Part shown: piece after piece, positions 17,401-25,257 of the stretch
Position numbering within the stretch: the stretch's first letter is position 1
Layout: each line of letters starts with the position of its first letter
The notes under the pieces: model-generated
What the model was told of the DNA's origin: nothing
Database searches by the model: none
What the model saw: the letters and a program-made list of their open reading frames with translations, nothing else
Program-made: the position numbers and the translations under genes
Assembly (NCBI RefSeq): GCF_034043515.1
Contig: NZ_CP138214.1
Coordinates: 4,030,001-4,094,000 of the forward strand
Source: Pseudomonas sp. MUP55
Lineage (GTDB): Bacteria > Pseudomonadota > Gammaproteobacteria > Pseudomonadales > Pseudomonadaceae
DNA: 64,000 nt
Reading direction: 5' to 3'

Positions 17401-19707
17401 GCCACTCAGATAAACACGCTGAGAGCGCTTGAAGTGTTTACGCCGGGCACGTGTGGCGGACGCCAGCCATACCGGCATTTTTTTCGCTTCTGACATGACC
17501 TTGCGCACCAGCTCAATGTTGGCCTGAGCCTGATTCAGGGCGCTATTGGGCGGGACGTTAAGATGCCGCTCCAGCTCATACGCCAGCAGCGTGCGGCTCA
17601 ACTCGGCGCTCGTCACCTCGCTGAAAATCCGGGTGATGTCCTCGGTGCTTTTATTCAGGCGATCATGGCAACCCAGAAGTTTCTTGAGTGCGACCAGTGC
17701 AGGCTTGCCATCGATGGGCAAGTAGCGCACGGCCAATGTTTTACGCACAGCATGGGCGCGCAGGTCGTTGCGTTTATCGCGTTCGACACAGCCCCACAGC
17801 ACAGAGTCATCCAGACTGCCCAAGCTCGCCTTGACGCCCAGGGTCAAGGCGTCCAAACCGGCAAAGGCCTGGAGACCGCCATCCTCGCCGAACATGTACA
17901 GCACCACCGGAAGCTGGCGGACCGGAACCCGCACCGCCGCAGCCGTCGTGACCACCCACGCGTTATGGAGTGGGTAGAAGGCATCCGGCTCGTTGCCCAC
18001 GGCGATCGACAGCACCTGGGTTTGACTGTCTGCACGTTGGCGGGGCAGCGGATGGTCCAGCACCTCGATGACCAAGTCGCGATGGGCCGTGCTCAGTAGC
18101 TTGAGCCGGTGTTGCAACTCAACTTCGCAGCGCAGCACCTCGGCTTGGGCGCTCAAAAACGCGGTAGCACGCCTGGGCGTTCCGGTGCCGTCGGGGCGTT
18201 CGCTCCAAAAGCCCAGGGTAAGCAATCGCGGCCGCGCGTCCCGAACCAACGCACTCAACGTCTGCGTATGCTCCTTAAGGCGGTTGGTCAGCGACACGAA
18301 CTCTTTATACGCTGGCGTCTCTACGCTGAGATCCTGCGGATCCAGCAGCGCAAGCAGCCCTGTTTCGTAACGTTGGATCTGCTGCTTCGCGGTGCGTAGG
18401 GCCAAGCCGAGGCCGGTGCTGGCGAAGATGATTTCCGTGCGTCGTCGTTGCTCGTCCCATTTGAGCAACGGCTCACGAAGCTCGCCAAGCCGAGCGCTGC
18501 CGATCAGTTGCTTTCTGGTCCCTTCCACATACCTGAGAAAGCGTGCGGCATTGCGTGGCGGGGCGCGCGGTCGCTCATCAGAAAACACATGGGCGGAATT
18601 GACCATCACCGCGCAGGCCAATTCGTTTCCCCATTGCTCACTCAGTAGCGCCTGCGCGCCAAGTGCCAGTGCATCGCCCATCACTTCCAGGCCTCGAACA
18701 ACACTGGACGCCGGGGACAAGTCCTCGGGCCGACATAGCTTGTTGCGACGGTTCAACGGCAAACAGTGCCAGAGGTTGTGAAACAGGGAACGGTTTAACT
18801 CCAGCAGGCCGCATTGCGCGACGGCAAAGGAGGGATACTCGTAAAAATTGCGCGTCACGCCCGGCAGGTAAACAATATGAGGAACATCGGCGGGATCATT
18901 CTCGCGGTAAATATGCACTGCGCCGGGGATCGCTATTGACGGCGTACCGGGCCACATCAACGCGGCCACCCGCACGCTGGCCCGCTCCCCACCTGCACGC
19001 TGGCGTGCCTCTGAGGTTGGAGCATCAATCACGGCCTGGACCATGGCCATCCCCGCGCTCGAGAGTTCTTCCAGTTGCCGCGCTATAAACGCCCGCTCCG
19101 CAAACAGATGCTTGTGTAACTCCACCCAGCGCTCCCGACGCGAGAGCCATGATCCTTGCGCCAGGGAGTCCCAGTATTGGCTTGCCGCCTGGGCCAGCCG
19201 CTCAAATAGCCTCAACGCGATTACGCGCTCCAGGGCCACCAACGGTGTGAAGGGCAAGCGTCGCCCCGGATCGCCTTTGATACTCAAGGCCGTGAATTGA
19301 TTGACGTTGATCGACACGTGCGGCTGCACCAGCAATGCCAGCGCTCGATCGGTCAGGGTATTGACCTTCTCGGGCTGGAGGGGCGGCTTGGGCTCGGTGA
19401 AAAGCAAGCTGTCCGGGTCGATGTCGAACGCATTGCGCAGCTCGGCGCGGACCACCTGGAGGATTTTTGGCGAGCGGCCTGTCAGGCGTAACAGTGCGTT
19501 TACCGACTCGCTGCACCGCATGTCGGCCAGGCAGATCTGGTTGACCAGGCGGCTGGGATGGGTGGCGCTGTTGACCCGCGCTTCCAACTGCTCGCGAATG
19601 TTCCGAGACTGCTCTTCGATAACGACATCCGGCGCCTCGGTATCGGTGGGCTCGGCGGAGCGACTGGCGGGGGGAGCGGCACCCGGCGGATTGGGCAAGG
19701 ACGTCAT
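14449..19707 (-). CDS. Giant DUF6543 / dermonecrotic-toxin-like protein
   Basis: Protein of 1752 residues, one uninterrupted frame. The mostly helical first 1000 residues (EQLEARVNSATHPSRLVNQICL, HIYRENDPADVPHIVYLPG, RHFLSDERP-like repeats) resemble the DUF6543 proteins of Pseudomonas, often named dermonecrotic toxin domain-containing. No leucine-rich-repeat or NEL ligase region is seen. A hydrophobic stretch near 1220-1260 (AYMAIDLLLSFLPGPKKVG) could insert in a membrane. The last ~450 residues are a separate region with several Trp-containing repeats. No signal peptide is visible; the N-terminus is Pro/Ala-rich. The ATG at 19707 is preferred over 19746 because of AGAGAAG upstream. It stands alone, without immunity or secretion genes beside it. 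A secreted effector is plausible, not shown. Confidence 0.7.
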   Translation of the reverse strand: MTSLPNPPGAAPPASRSAEPTDTEAPDVVIEEQSRNIREQLEARVNSATHPSRLVNQICLADMRCSESVNALLRLTGRSPKILQVVRAELRNAFDIDPDSLLFTEPKPPLQPEKVNTLTDRALALLVQPHVSINVNQFTALSIKGDPGRRLPFTPLVALERVIALRLFERLAQAASQYWDSLAQGSWLSRRERWVELHKHLFAERAFIARQLEELSSAGMAMVQAVIDAPTSEARQRAGGERASVRVAALMWPGTPSIAIPGAVHIYRENDPADVPHIVYLPGVTRNFYEYPSFAVAQCGLLELNRSLFHNLWHCLPLNRRNKLCRPEDLSPASSVVRGLEVMGDALALGAQALLSEQWGNELACAVMVNSAHVFSDERPRAPPRNAARFLRYVEGTRKQLIGSARLGELREPLLKWDEQRRRTEIIFASTGLGLALRTAKQQIQRYETGLLALLDPQDLSVETPAYKEFVSLTNRLKEHTQTLSALVRDARPRLLTLGFWSERPDGTGTPRRATAFLSAQAEVLRCEVELQHRLKLLSTAHRDLVIEVLDHPLPRQRADSQTQVLSIAVGNEPDAFYPLHNAWVVTTAAAVRVPVRQLPVVLYMFGEDGGLQAFAGLDALTLGVKASLGSLDDSVLWGCVERDKRNDLRAHAVRKTLAVRYLPIDGKPALVALKKLLGCHDRLNKSTEDITRIFSEVTSAELSRTLLAYELERHLNVPPNSALNQAQANIELVRKVMSEAKKMPVWLASATRARRKHFKRSQRVYLSGLFAYRTRLEERLPNLYTFARAALTARLRQEGISEELDIDQPLVDMPDNVYASFCDRFDSRCVVGDRKIILTPSETRMTFSLLQLALHNLDPLATWTKWRFEYASFLQPAWKQRLSAEFLIRIVSSLDIGGQHDALIRKEFYPPVAHDQSLSKGRIPELLKRALRAGVQHHLFSAIQCGLTADAQSLFSTAMAARIPQDLMKNQHELQVHAVHLVGHTMQHDRYIAGLVVVQDKRTGLCVVYWPQAAPALVLTEYSSLQQAQDALNRIGALPENIRILARQVAPGWAFEAINHHPDKLDETLRFYEMTPAFMLVRGIWQVREFIRSFNITHLEPTVILDEIEKIIHEQIASDKGRWLVLVPTSHSDAQALLYHANVFELQRQTQAASQSGKALKAYRTRRLAERHEGTPRRLVGFIFPLFGMLNDFYELLVAARRYHRFGDPHDAVDVGFMSAYMAIDLLLSFLPGPKKVGRAVVGTGRAVHKLALKGLHRLRMTTRGASRSASSAGTQLDVLTRFKVDGVPQGAVELRAPSEKGVYVKNGEAFVTDDAGHYPLYKRAGETTYRVKNSQTPGQDELILNIHQPREWLLGADAPQPVAGTSSGTLRPWRAPTPEPPGWQPPAVRTATENRITQTFSTSTQWLEWPIQRQMDPGMSSVAPDIFYVPADAGGVPHNALMIPTTDTPAYYRLLPAGDQAPLTGIVFIQPDKVSGSAAWVDIRRWTSTAMHEQPFPVSYNSAGGWTLHARLFDRPLVDYTTTAFPNLTSHSREFVVARVVELSGPDRPATATHLLNIRATLDEWLPALPARPGQTDDLLKMLRPTESPGNSVFIGYDGKAPGFTRVDYVPATLEVQLQHGGKAVMAQREGAQRAAVRTVLERQGFTVVERSGTRYFRPAHELIATHPNSPGQLYYVTCEWVSRASFRKGAKARQSWIRAFRAPIDSELTDDINRALRSNRLVRIIAGIQWPTAGRVPPSVYFIKLSLEP

Positions 19708-19788
19708 AGGCTTCTTCTCTGTGAGGAAAAGACCCAGCCTAGGCACCGGCGCCGTTCAAAAGGTGCTAGATAAGTGAACGCGCAGCCG

Positions 19789-19814
19789 AAAAAAAGCCCG
19801 CAGTGTGGGCGGGC
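19789..19814 (-). terminator. Rho-independent terminator after uraH
   Basis: On the minus strand a GCCCGC/GCGGGC stem with a 7-base loop is followed directly by seven T. It lies 45 bp past the uraH stop codon, where an intrinsic terminator is expected, and separates uraH from the large DUF6543 gene. Confidence 0.8.
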
Positions 19815-19858
19815 GAAAAACCAACGAAGAGCTTTGGGGGTATGAAGCGAGGTGACGC

Positions 19859-20212
19859 TCAGCTACCGCGATAGGTGGAGTAGCTGTAAGGCGAAATCAG
19901 TAGCGGGACGTGGTAATGATCCTGCTCGGCGCTGATGCCGAAGCGCAGCACGACGACGTCGAGAAACGCAGGTTCCGGCAATTGCACGCCACGGGCGCGG
20001 TAATAGTCGCCGGCGCTGAACTGCAATTGGTAGACACCGCTGCGGTAGTCGTCGCCCTGCAGCAATGGCGCATCGCAGCGGCCATCGTCGTTGGTCACGG
20101 CCGTGGCGACCAGGGCCAGCTGCGCGCCTTCGACGCGGTACAGTTCAACCTTGATGGCGCTGCCGGGGCAGCCGTGTGCAGCGTCCAATACATGTGTAGT
20201 CAAGCGTCCCAT
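19859..20212 (-). CDS. uraH: 5-hydroxyisourate hydrolase
   Basis: Transthyretin-like enzyme of 117 residues that converts 5-hydroxyisourate to OHCU, the second step after urate oxidation. The diagnostic N-terminal TTHVLDAAHGCPG (active-site His7 region) and the C-terminal YRGS tetrapeptide are both present, as is the conserved Arg in YRARGVQLPEPAFLD. It is a homotetramer in the family. It is divergent from the puuE operon across a 389-bp region (20213-20601) with two related palindromes, so it is likely co-regulated with that operon. Confidence 0.97.
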   Translation of the reverse strand: MGRLTTHVLDAAHGCPGSAIKVELYRVEGAQLALVATAVTNDDGRCDAPLLQGDDYRSGVYQLQFSAGDYYRARGVQLPEPAFLDVVVLRFGISAEQDHYHVPLLISPYSYSTYRGS

Positions 20213-20310
20213 GGCGTTGTCGCGCCTCCCGCAGTCAGTCGTAGAGAGCCCGCACTCTTTCAGGGCATCGAAAAAGCCGGCGATGGCTGATTAAGACATT
20301 TTCTAAAAAA

Positions 20311-20322
20311 ATTGTACACAAT
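20311..20322. promoter_or_regulatory. Palindromic operator candidate upstream of uraH
   Basis: ATTGTACACAAT, a near-perfect palindrome about 100 bp upstream of uraH. It matches the TTGTATACAA sites at 12273 and 20506 except for one base. It lies in an AT-rich stretch suitable for a promoter. Confidence 0.5.
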
Positions 20323-20425
20323 AAAAATCACAAAACTTCGGATTCGCCCGTGCTTGTTGCTTGAGCGGCCAGTTCCCGAGTAATCCTTGCTTTTAAACGA
20401 CCTTTTGTCCATTAGCTGACCAGTC

Positions 20426-20441
20426 AGGCAAGTTTCTTGCT
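20426..20441 (+). promoter_or_regulatory. Putative sigma-54 promoter of the puuE operon
   Basis: AGGCAA-N5-TTGCT has the required GG and GC with 10 bp between them, and its -12 box is a perfect TTGCT. The -24 box differs from TGGCAC at the first and last base. Sigma-54 control would fit nitrogen-regulated urate use. The palindrome at 20506 lies about 55 bp downstream of the predicted start. A TGACCAGTCA motif at 20417-20426 overlaps the -24 side and recurs at 26740. Confidence 0.45.
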
Positions 20442-20505
20442 ACACCCCTTATGGCGAGCCCCAGCGAAAAAATGCAGAAATGCGGGCTTACAAAGTTCGC
20501 GATAA

Positions 20506-20517
20506 GTTGTATACAAT
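20506..20517. promoter_or_regulatory. Palindromic operator candidate upstream of puuE
   Basis: GTTGTATACAAT contains the perfect TTGTATACAA palindrome, about 85 bp upstream of the puuE start. It is identical in core to the site before the purine permease at 12406. Confidence 0.55.
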
Positions 20518-20601
20518 CACTCATCGCTGTGACGCCACCCAGTCTGTCCACTGCCCGGCCGCCACACACACTTGCTACCACGAACAAGAAGGAAGACTGC
20601 A

Positions 20602-21528
20602 GTGAGCGCTGACTACCCACGCGACCTGATCGGTTACGGCAGTAACCCTCCTCACCCCCATTGGCCGGGCAAGGCACGCATTGCGCTGTCGTTCGTACTC
20701 AACTACGAAGAAGGCGGCGAGCGCAATATCCTGCACGGCGACAAAGAGTCCGAAGCCTTCCTTTCGGAAATGGTCTCGGCGCAACCGCTGCAGGGCGCGC
20801 GCAACATGAGCATGGAGTCGCTGTATGAATACGGCAGCCGTGCCGGGGTGTGGCGCATCCTCAAGCTGTTCAAGGAATTCGACATCCCGCTGACGATCTT
20901 CGCCGTGGCCATGGCCGCCCAGCGCCATCCGGACGTGATCCGCGCGATGGTTGCCGCCGGCCACGAGATCTGCAGCCACGGCTACCGCTGGATCGACTAC
21001 CAGTACATGGACGAGGCCCAGGAACGCGAGCACATGCTCGAAGCGATCCGCATCCTCACCGAGCTGACCGGTGAACGCCCGCTGGGCTGGTACACCGGCC
21101 GCACCGGGCCGAACACGCGGCGCCTGGTGATGGAGGAAGGCGGCTTTCTGTATGACTGCGACACCTACGACGACGACCTGCCCTACTGGGAACCGAACAC
21201 GCCCACCGGCAAGCCGCACCTGGTCATCCCTTACACTCTGGACACCAACGACATGCGCTTCACCCAGGTGCAGGGTTTCAACAAGGGCGATGACTTTTTC
21301 GAGTACCTCAAGGACGCCTTCGACGTGCTGTATGCCGAAGGGGCCGAGGCGCCGAAGATGCTTTCCATCGGCCTGCACTGCCGCCTGATCGGCCGCCCGG
21401 CGCGCCTGGCCTCGTTGAAGCGCTTTATCGAATACGCCAAGAGCCACGAACAGGTGTGGTTCACCCGCCGCGTCGACATCGCCCGGCACTGGCAGCAAAC
21501 CCACCCCTATACGGGAGCGGCGAAATGA
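20602..21528 (+). CDS. puuE: Allantoinase PuuE (polysaccharide-deacetylase type)
   Basis: Metal-independent allantoinase of 308 residues, hydrolysing allantoin to allantoate in the cytoplasm. The fold is of the NodB/polysaccharide-deacetylase type: FVLNYEEGGE near 27-36, ICSHGYRWIDYQYM near 123-136 and GWYTGRTGPNTRRL near 157-170, all characteristic of PuuE rather than of metal-dependent AllB. The start is GTG at 20602 with AGGAAG upstream. The TGA overlaps the uraD ATG (ATGA). First gene of the urate operon. Confidence 0.96.
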   Translation: MSADYPRDLIGYGSNPPHPHWPGKARIALSFVLNYEEGGERNILHGDKESEAFLSEMVSAQPLQGARNMSMESLYEYGSRAGVWRILKLFKEFDIPLTIFAVAMAAQRHPDVIRAMVAAGHEICSHGYRWIDYQYMDEAQEREHMLEAIRILTELTGERPLGWYTGRTGPNTRRLVMEEGGFLYDCDTYDDDLPYWEPNTPTGKPHLVIPYTLDTNDMRFTQVQGFNKGDDFFEYLKDAFDVLYAEGAEAPKMLSIGLHCRLIGRPARLASLKRFIEYAKSHEQVWFTRRVDIARHWQQTHPYTGAAK

Positions 21529-22040
21529 CTGCGTTCCAAACCCTGACACCGTCGAGCTTGAGCCGCGATGAGTTCGTCGCCGCCTTCGCCGATATCTACG
21601 AACACTCGCCATGGGTGGCCGAAAAGGCCTTCGACCTGGGCCAGGACGCATCGATCGACCAGATCGAAACCCTGCACCAGCGCATGAGCGATATCCTGTT
21701 GAGCGCCGATCACGCCAGTCAACTGGCACTGATCAATGCTCACCCGGACCTGGCCGGCAAAGCCGCCGTCCAGGGCCAACTGACCCAAGCCAGCACCGAT
21801 GAACAAGCGGGCGCGGGTATCCACCAATGCACGGCCGAAGAGTTTTCGCGCTTCACCGAGCTGAACGAGGCCTATAAAGCCAAGTTCAAGTTTCCCTTCA
21901 TCATGGCGGTAAAAGGCAGCAACCGGCACCAGATCCTCGCCGCGTTCGAAACGCGCATCCACAACAACACAGACGTCGAGTTCAAGTGCGCGCTGGACGA
22001 GATCAACAAGATCGCGTTGTTCCGATTACTGACCCTCTAA
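21525..22040 (+). CDS. uraD: OHCU decarboxylase
   Basis: Protein of 171 residues that decarboxylates 2-oxo-4-hydroxy-4-carboxy-5-ureidoimidazoline to S-allantoin, the step after UraH. The family features are [25 protein letters not shown] at the N-terminus, the catalytic-His segment [10 protein letters not shown] near 79-88 and [11 protein letters not shown] near 126-136. The ATG at 21525 overlaps the puuE stop by 4 bp; the longer frame to 21456 runs inside puuE. Confidence 0.96.
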   Translation: MTAFQTLTPSSLSRDEFVAAFADIYEHSPWVAEKAFDLGQDASIDQIETLHQRMSDILLSADHASQLALINAHPDLAGKAAVQGQLTQASTDEQAGAGIHQCTAEEFSRFTELNEAYKAKFKFPFIMAVKGSNRHQILAAFETRIHNNTDVEFKCALDEINKIALFRLLTL

Positions 22041-22081
22041 ACGACCATTCCCAGCCACTCTATCCAAGGCAGACAAGAAGA

Positions 22082-23077
22082 ATGAAAGCTTACGCCGTAC
22101 CTTTCGAAAAGTTCGTCAACCTGGCCGACGCCCGCCTGGGCACCAAGATCATTTCCGTTACCGATGACTGGTTTGCCGACGCCAACCGCCTGTTCCAGCC
22201 GACCCCGGCCGTGTGGAAGGAGGGCGTTTTCGATGACAACGGCAAGTGGATGGACGGCTGGGAGTCACGCCGCAAGCGCTTCGAAGGCTACGACAGCGCG
22301 GTGATCCGCCTGGGTGTACCGGGTTCGATCAAAGGCGTGGACATCGACACTTCATTCTTCACCGGCAACTTCCCGCCATCGGCCTCCCTGGAGGCCTGTT
22401 TCCTCGCCTCGGGCGAGCCGGATGCCAACACCCAGTGGGTGGAAGTGCTGTCGGCCGTGGAGCTGCAAGGCAACAGCCACCATTACCACGAGATCAACAA
22501 CGCGCAGGCGTTCAGCCACCTGCGGTTCAACATCTACCCGGATGGCGGCGTGGCCCGTTTGCGTGTGTACGGCGTGCCGTTCCGCGACTGGTCCGCCGTG
22601 GGCGACAACGAACAGGTCGACCTGGCAGCAGCCTTGAACGGCGGGCGTGCCCTGGCCTGTTCCGATGAACACTTCGGGCGCATGAGCAACATCCTCAACC
22701 CGGGCCGTGGCATCAACATGGGCGATGGCTGGGAAACCGCGCGTCGCCGTACGCCGGGCAATGACTGGGTAATCGTCGCGCTGGGCCACCCTGGCGAGAT
22801 CGAGAAAATCATCGTCGACACCCTGCACTTCAAGGGCAACTACCCGGACACTTGCTCGATCCAGGGCGCCTTCGTCAAGGGCGGTACCGACAGCCAGATC
22901 GAGACCCAATCGCTGTTCTGGCGTGAACTGCTGCCGGCACAGAAGCTGGAAATGCACGCCGAACACACCTTCGCTGAGCAGATCAAGGCGCTGGGGCCGA
23001 TTACCCACATCCGTCTGAATGTGTTCCCGGATGGCGGTGTGAGTCGCCTGCGGGTACTGGGCAAGGTAGCCAAATAA
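22082..23077 (+). CDS. alc: Allantoicase
   Basis: Enzyme of 331 residues hydrolysing allantoate to ureidoglycolate and urea. It consists of two repeated jelly-roll domains: each half carries a DSAVIRLG / [12 protein letters not shown] strand followed by [11 protein letters not shown] or [11 protein letters not shown], and each ends in a [23 protein letters not shown] segment (second copy [19 protein letters not shown]). The length matches the family. It lies 41 bp after uraD in the same operon. Confidence 0.97.
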   Translation: MKAYAVPFEKFVNLADARLGTKIISVTDDWFADANRLFQPTPAVWKEGVFDDNGKWMDGWESRRKRFEGYDSAVIRLGVPGSIKGVDIDTSFFTGNFPPSASLEACFLASGEPDANTQWVEVLSAVELQGNSHHYHEINNAQAFSHLRFNIYPDGGVARLRVYGVPFRDWSAVGDNEQVDLAAALNGGRALACSDEHFGRMSNILNPGRGINMGDGWETARRRTPGNDWVIVALGHPGEIEKIIVDTLHFKGNYPDTCSIQGAFVKGGTDSQIETQSLFWRELLPAQKLEMHAEHTFAEQIKALGPITHIRLNVFPDGGVSRLRVLGKVAK

Positions 23078-23088
23078 GCGGTGAACCC

Positions 23089-23182
23089 TGTGGCGAGGGA
23101 GCTTGCTCCCGCTGGAGTGCGAAGCGCTCCCAAGATTTCAGGGCCGCTACGCAGCCCAGCGGGAGCAAGCTCCCTCGCCACA
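23089..23182. repeat. REP/BIME palindrome pair
   Basis: A 27-bp arm (23089-23115) starting TGTGGCGAGGGAGCTTGC is matched by its exact reverse complement at 23156-23182. It is inside the urate operon between alc and allA, where it could modulate transcript stability. It is a different REP subfamily from the GTGGGAGGGGGC type elsewhere in the window. Confidence 0.85.
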
Positions 23183-23221
23183 ACAACAGATCCAACACAG
23201 AATTCGGATAAGAAGACAGCC

Positions 23222-23725
23222 ATGCGCACCCTGATGATCGAACCCCTGACCAAAGAAGCCTTCGCCCCTTTCGGAGACGTTATCGAAACCGATGGCAGCG
23301 ATCACTTCATGATCAACAATGGGTCGACCATGCGCTTTCACAAACTGGCGACGGTCGAAACAGCACAGCCTGAAGACCACGCCATCATCAGCATCTTCCG
23401 CGCCGACGCGCAGGACATGCCGCTGACCGTGTGCATGCTGGAGCGACACCCGCTGGGCAGCCAGGCCTTCATTCCGCTGCTCGGCAACCCCTTTCTGATC
23501 GTGGTCGCGCCACTTGGCGATGTACCTGTATCAGGCTTGGTCCGCGCCTTCGTCACCAACGGCAGGCAGGGCATCAATTACCATCGCGGCGTCTGGCACC
23601 ACCCGGTGCTGACGATCGAAAAGCGGGATGACTTCCTGGTGGTTGATCGCAGTGGCACAGGCAATAACTGCGATGAGCATTTTTTCAAAGAGGATGAGCG
23701 GTTGATCCTCGCCCCCCACCAATAA
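23222..23725 (+). CDS. allA: Ureidoglycolate lyase
   Basis: Cupin-fold enzyme of 167 residues cleaving ureidoglycolate to glyoxylate and urea, which ends the allantoate branch begun by Alc. Family features are IEPLTKEAFAPFGDVIE at the N-terminus, the central MLERHPLGSQAFIPL with the conserved His/Glu cluster, and RQGINYHRGVWHHPVLTI near 118-135. The longer open frame to 23081 passes through the REP repeat, so the ATG at 23222 is used. It is followed by puuD after 51 bp. Confidence 0.97.
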   Translation: MRTLMIEPLTKEAFAPFGDVIETDGSDHFMINNGSTMRFHKLATVETAQPEDHAIISIFRADAQDMPLTVCMLERHPLGSQAFIPLLGNPFLIVVAPLGDVPVSGLVRAFVTNGRQGINYHRGVWHHPVLTIEKRDDFLVVDRSGTGNNCDEHFFKEDERLILAPHQ

Positions 23726-23776
23726 GAGAAGGTCTGATCACCCGACAACAAGGGTGACAGGCGAGAGGTAAAGACT

Positions 23777-25063
23777 GTGGAAGCACATTTGATGGAATGG
23801 CTGAACCTGAGCGTGCGCTGGGTTCACATGATCACCGGCGTCGCCTGGATCGGCGCTTCTTTCTACTTCGTCTGGCTGGAAAACAACCTCAATCGCGTCA
23901 ACCCCAAGAGCGGCCTGGCCGGTGACTTGTGGGCGATTCACGGTGGCGGCATCTACCACCTGGAAAAATACAAACTGGCCCCGCCGACCATGCCGGACAA
24001 CCTGCACTGGTTCAAATGGGAAGCCTATTTCACCTGGATGTCGGGCATTGCGCTGCTGTGCGTGGTGTTCTACTGGAATCCGACCCTGTACCTGCTCGCC
24101 CCCGGCAGCAGCCTGAGCGGCACCGAAGGCGTATTGCTGGGCATCGGCTCACTGTTTGCCGGCTGGTTCATCTACTCCTTTCTCTGCGACTCGGCCCTGG
24201 GCAAGCGCCCTGCCCTGCTCGGTTTGATCCTGTTCGTGCTGTTGATTGCAGCGGCCTACGGCTTCAGCAAGGTGTTCAGCGGCCGTGGCGCTTACCTGCA
24301 TGTGGGTGCGGTGATCGGTACGATCATGGTCGGCAACGTGTTCCGCATCATCATGCCTGCCCAGCGCGCACTGGTGGCGGCCATCGCCGAAAACCGCACA
24401 CCCGACCCGGCGCTGCCGGCCAAGGGTTTGCTGCGCTCGCGGCACAACAACTACTTCACCCTGCCGGTGCTGTTCATCATGATCAGCAACCACTTCCCGA
24501 GCACCTATGGCAGCCACTACAACTGGCTGATCCTGGCCGGGATCGCCGTGGCGGCGGTGTTGGTGCGGCACTACTTCAACACTCGGCATAACAGCCAGAA
24601 GTATGCGTGGACCTTGCCGGTGGGCGCGCTGGCAATGATCAGCCTGGCGTACGTGACCGGGCCAAAACCCGCCGAGCCGATCGCCAAGGCACCAGCGGCC
24701 ATCGAGTACCAGCCATTGCCGGAAACCGCCCTGGGTGGGGGTTTGAAAAAACCGGCCGAGCCTGCCGCTCCTGCGGCCGAACCGGCACCGACCCAGGCCA
24801 GCACCGATTTTGGCCAGGTGCACAACGTGATCGAACAGCGCTGTACCGTCTGCCATTCGGCCAAGCCCACCAGCCCGTTGTTCAGCACCGCACCGGCTGG
24901 GGTGATGTTCGACACGCCTGAGCAGATCCAGCAACAGGCCGCGCGCATTCAGGCGCAAGCCGTGGCGAGCCAGATCATGCCGCTGGGCAACATTACCCAG
25001 ATGACTCAGCAGGAGCGGGATTTGATTGGCACCTGGATCAACCAGGGGGCCCGCACCAACTAG
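23777..25063 (+). CDS. puuD: Urate hydroxylase PuuD, membrane type with cytochrome c domain
   Basis: Integral membrane protein of 428 residues that oxidises urate to 5-hydroxyisourate, the first step of the pathway encoded around it. The N-terminal ~300 residues form about eight hydrophobic segments (MITGVAWIGASFYFVWLENNLNR, AYFTWMSGIALLCVVFYW and others). A Pro/Ala linker follows. A cytochrome c-like C-terminal domain has the haem-binding CTVCH near 356-360 and the distal Met region QIMPLGNITQM. Start GTG at 23777 with GAGAGG upstream. It replaces soluble uricase in many proteobacteria. Confidence 0.95.
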   Translation: MEAHLMEWLNLSVRWVHMITGVAWIGASFYFVWLENNLNRVNPKSGLAGDLWAIHGGGIYHLEKYKLAPPTMPDNLHWFKWEAYFTWMSGIALLCVVFYWNPTLYLLAPGSSLSGTEGVLLGIGSLFAGWFIYSFLCDSALGKRPALLGLILFVLLIAAAYGFSKVFSGRGAYLHVGAVIGTIMVGNVFRIIMPAQRALVAAIAENRTPDPALPAKGLLRSRHNNYFTLPVLFIMISNHFPSTYGSHYNWLILAGIAVAAVLVRHYFNTRHNSQKYAWTLPVGALAMISLAYVTGPKPAEPIAKAPAAIEYQPLPETALGGGLKKPAEPAAPAAEPAPTQASTDFGQVHNVIEQRCTVCHSAKPTSPLFSTAPAGVMFDTPEQIQQQAARIQAQAVASQIMPLGNITQMTQQERDLIGTWINQGARTN

Positions 25064-25080
25064 TTGATTCACACAGATCC

Positions 25081-25173
25081 AATGTGGGAGGGGGCTTGCC
25101 CCCGATGAGGGTGTGTCAGTGCATGCATCTGTAAATGACCCACTGCTATCGGGGGCAAGCCCCCTCCCACATT
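25081..25173. repeat. REP/BIME palindrome pair
   Basis: Two inverted copies of the AATGTGGGAGGGGGCTTGCC unit separated by about 40 bp, 18 bp after the puuD stop. The same family recurs at 27634, 32637, 35373, 37991, 39928 and inside the large repeats near pvdL. It could act as a 3'-end stabiliser or terminator between puuD and the urate permease gene. Confidence 0.9.
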
Positions 25174-25257
25174 TGGGCCTGCATCGTTTGAAGATTGAGT
25201 TACACCCGGCAATTGAATGCCACACAACACAACAATAAAAAAGATTCGAGGTGTTGC

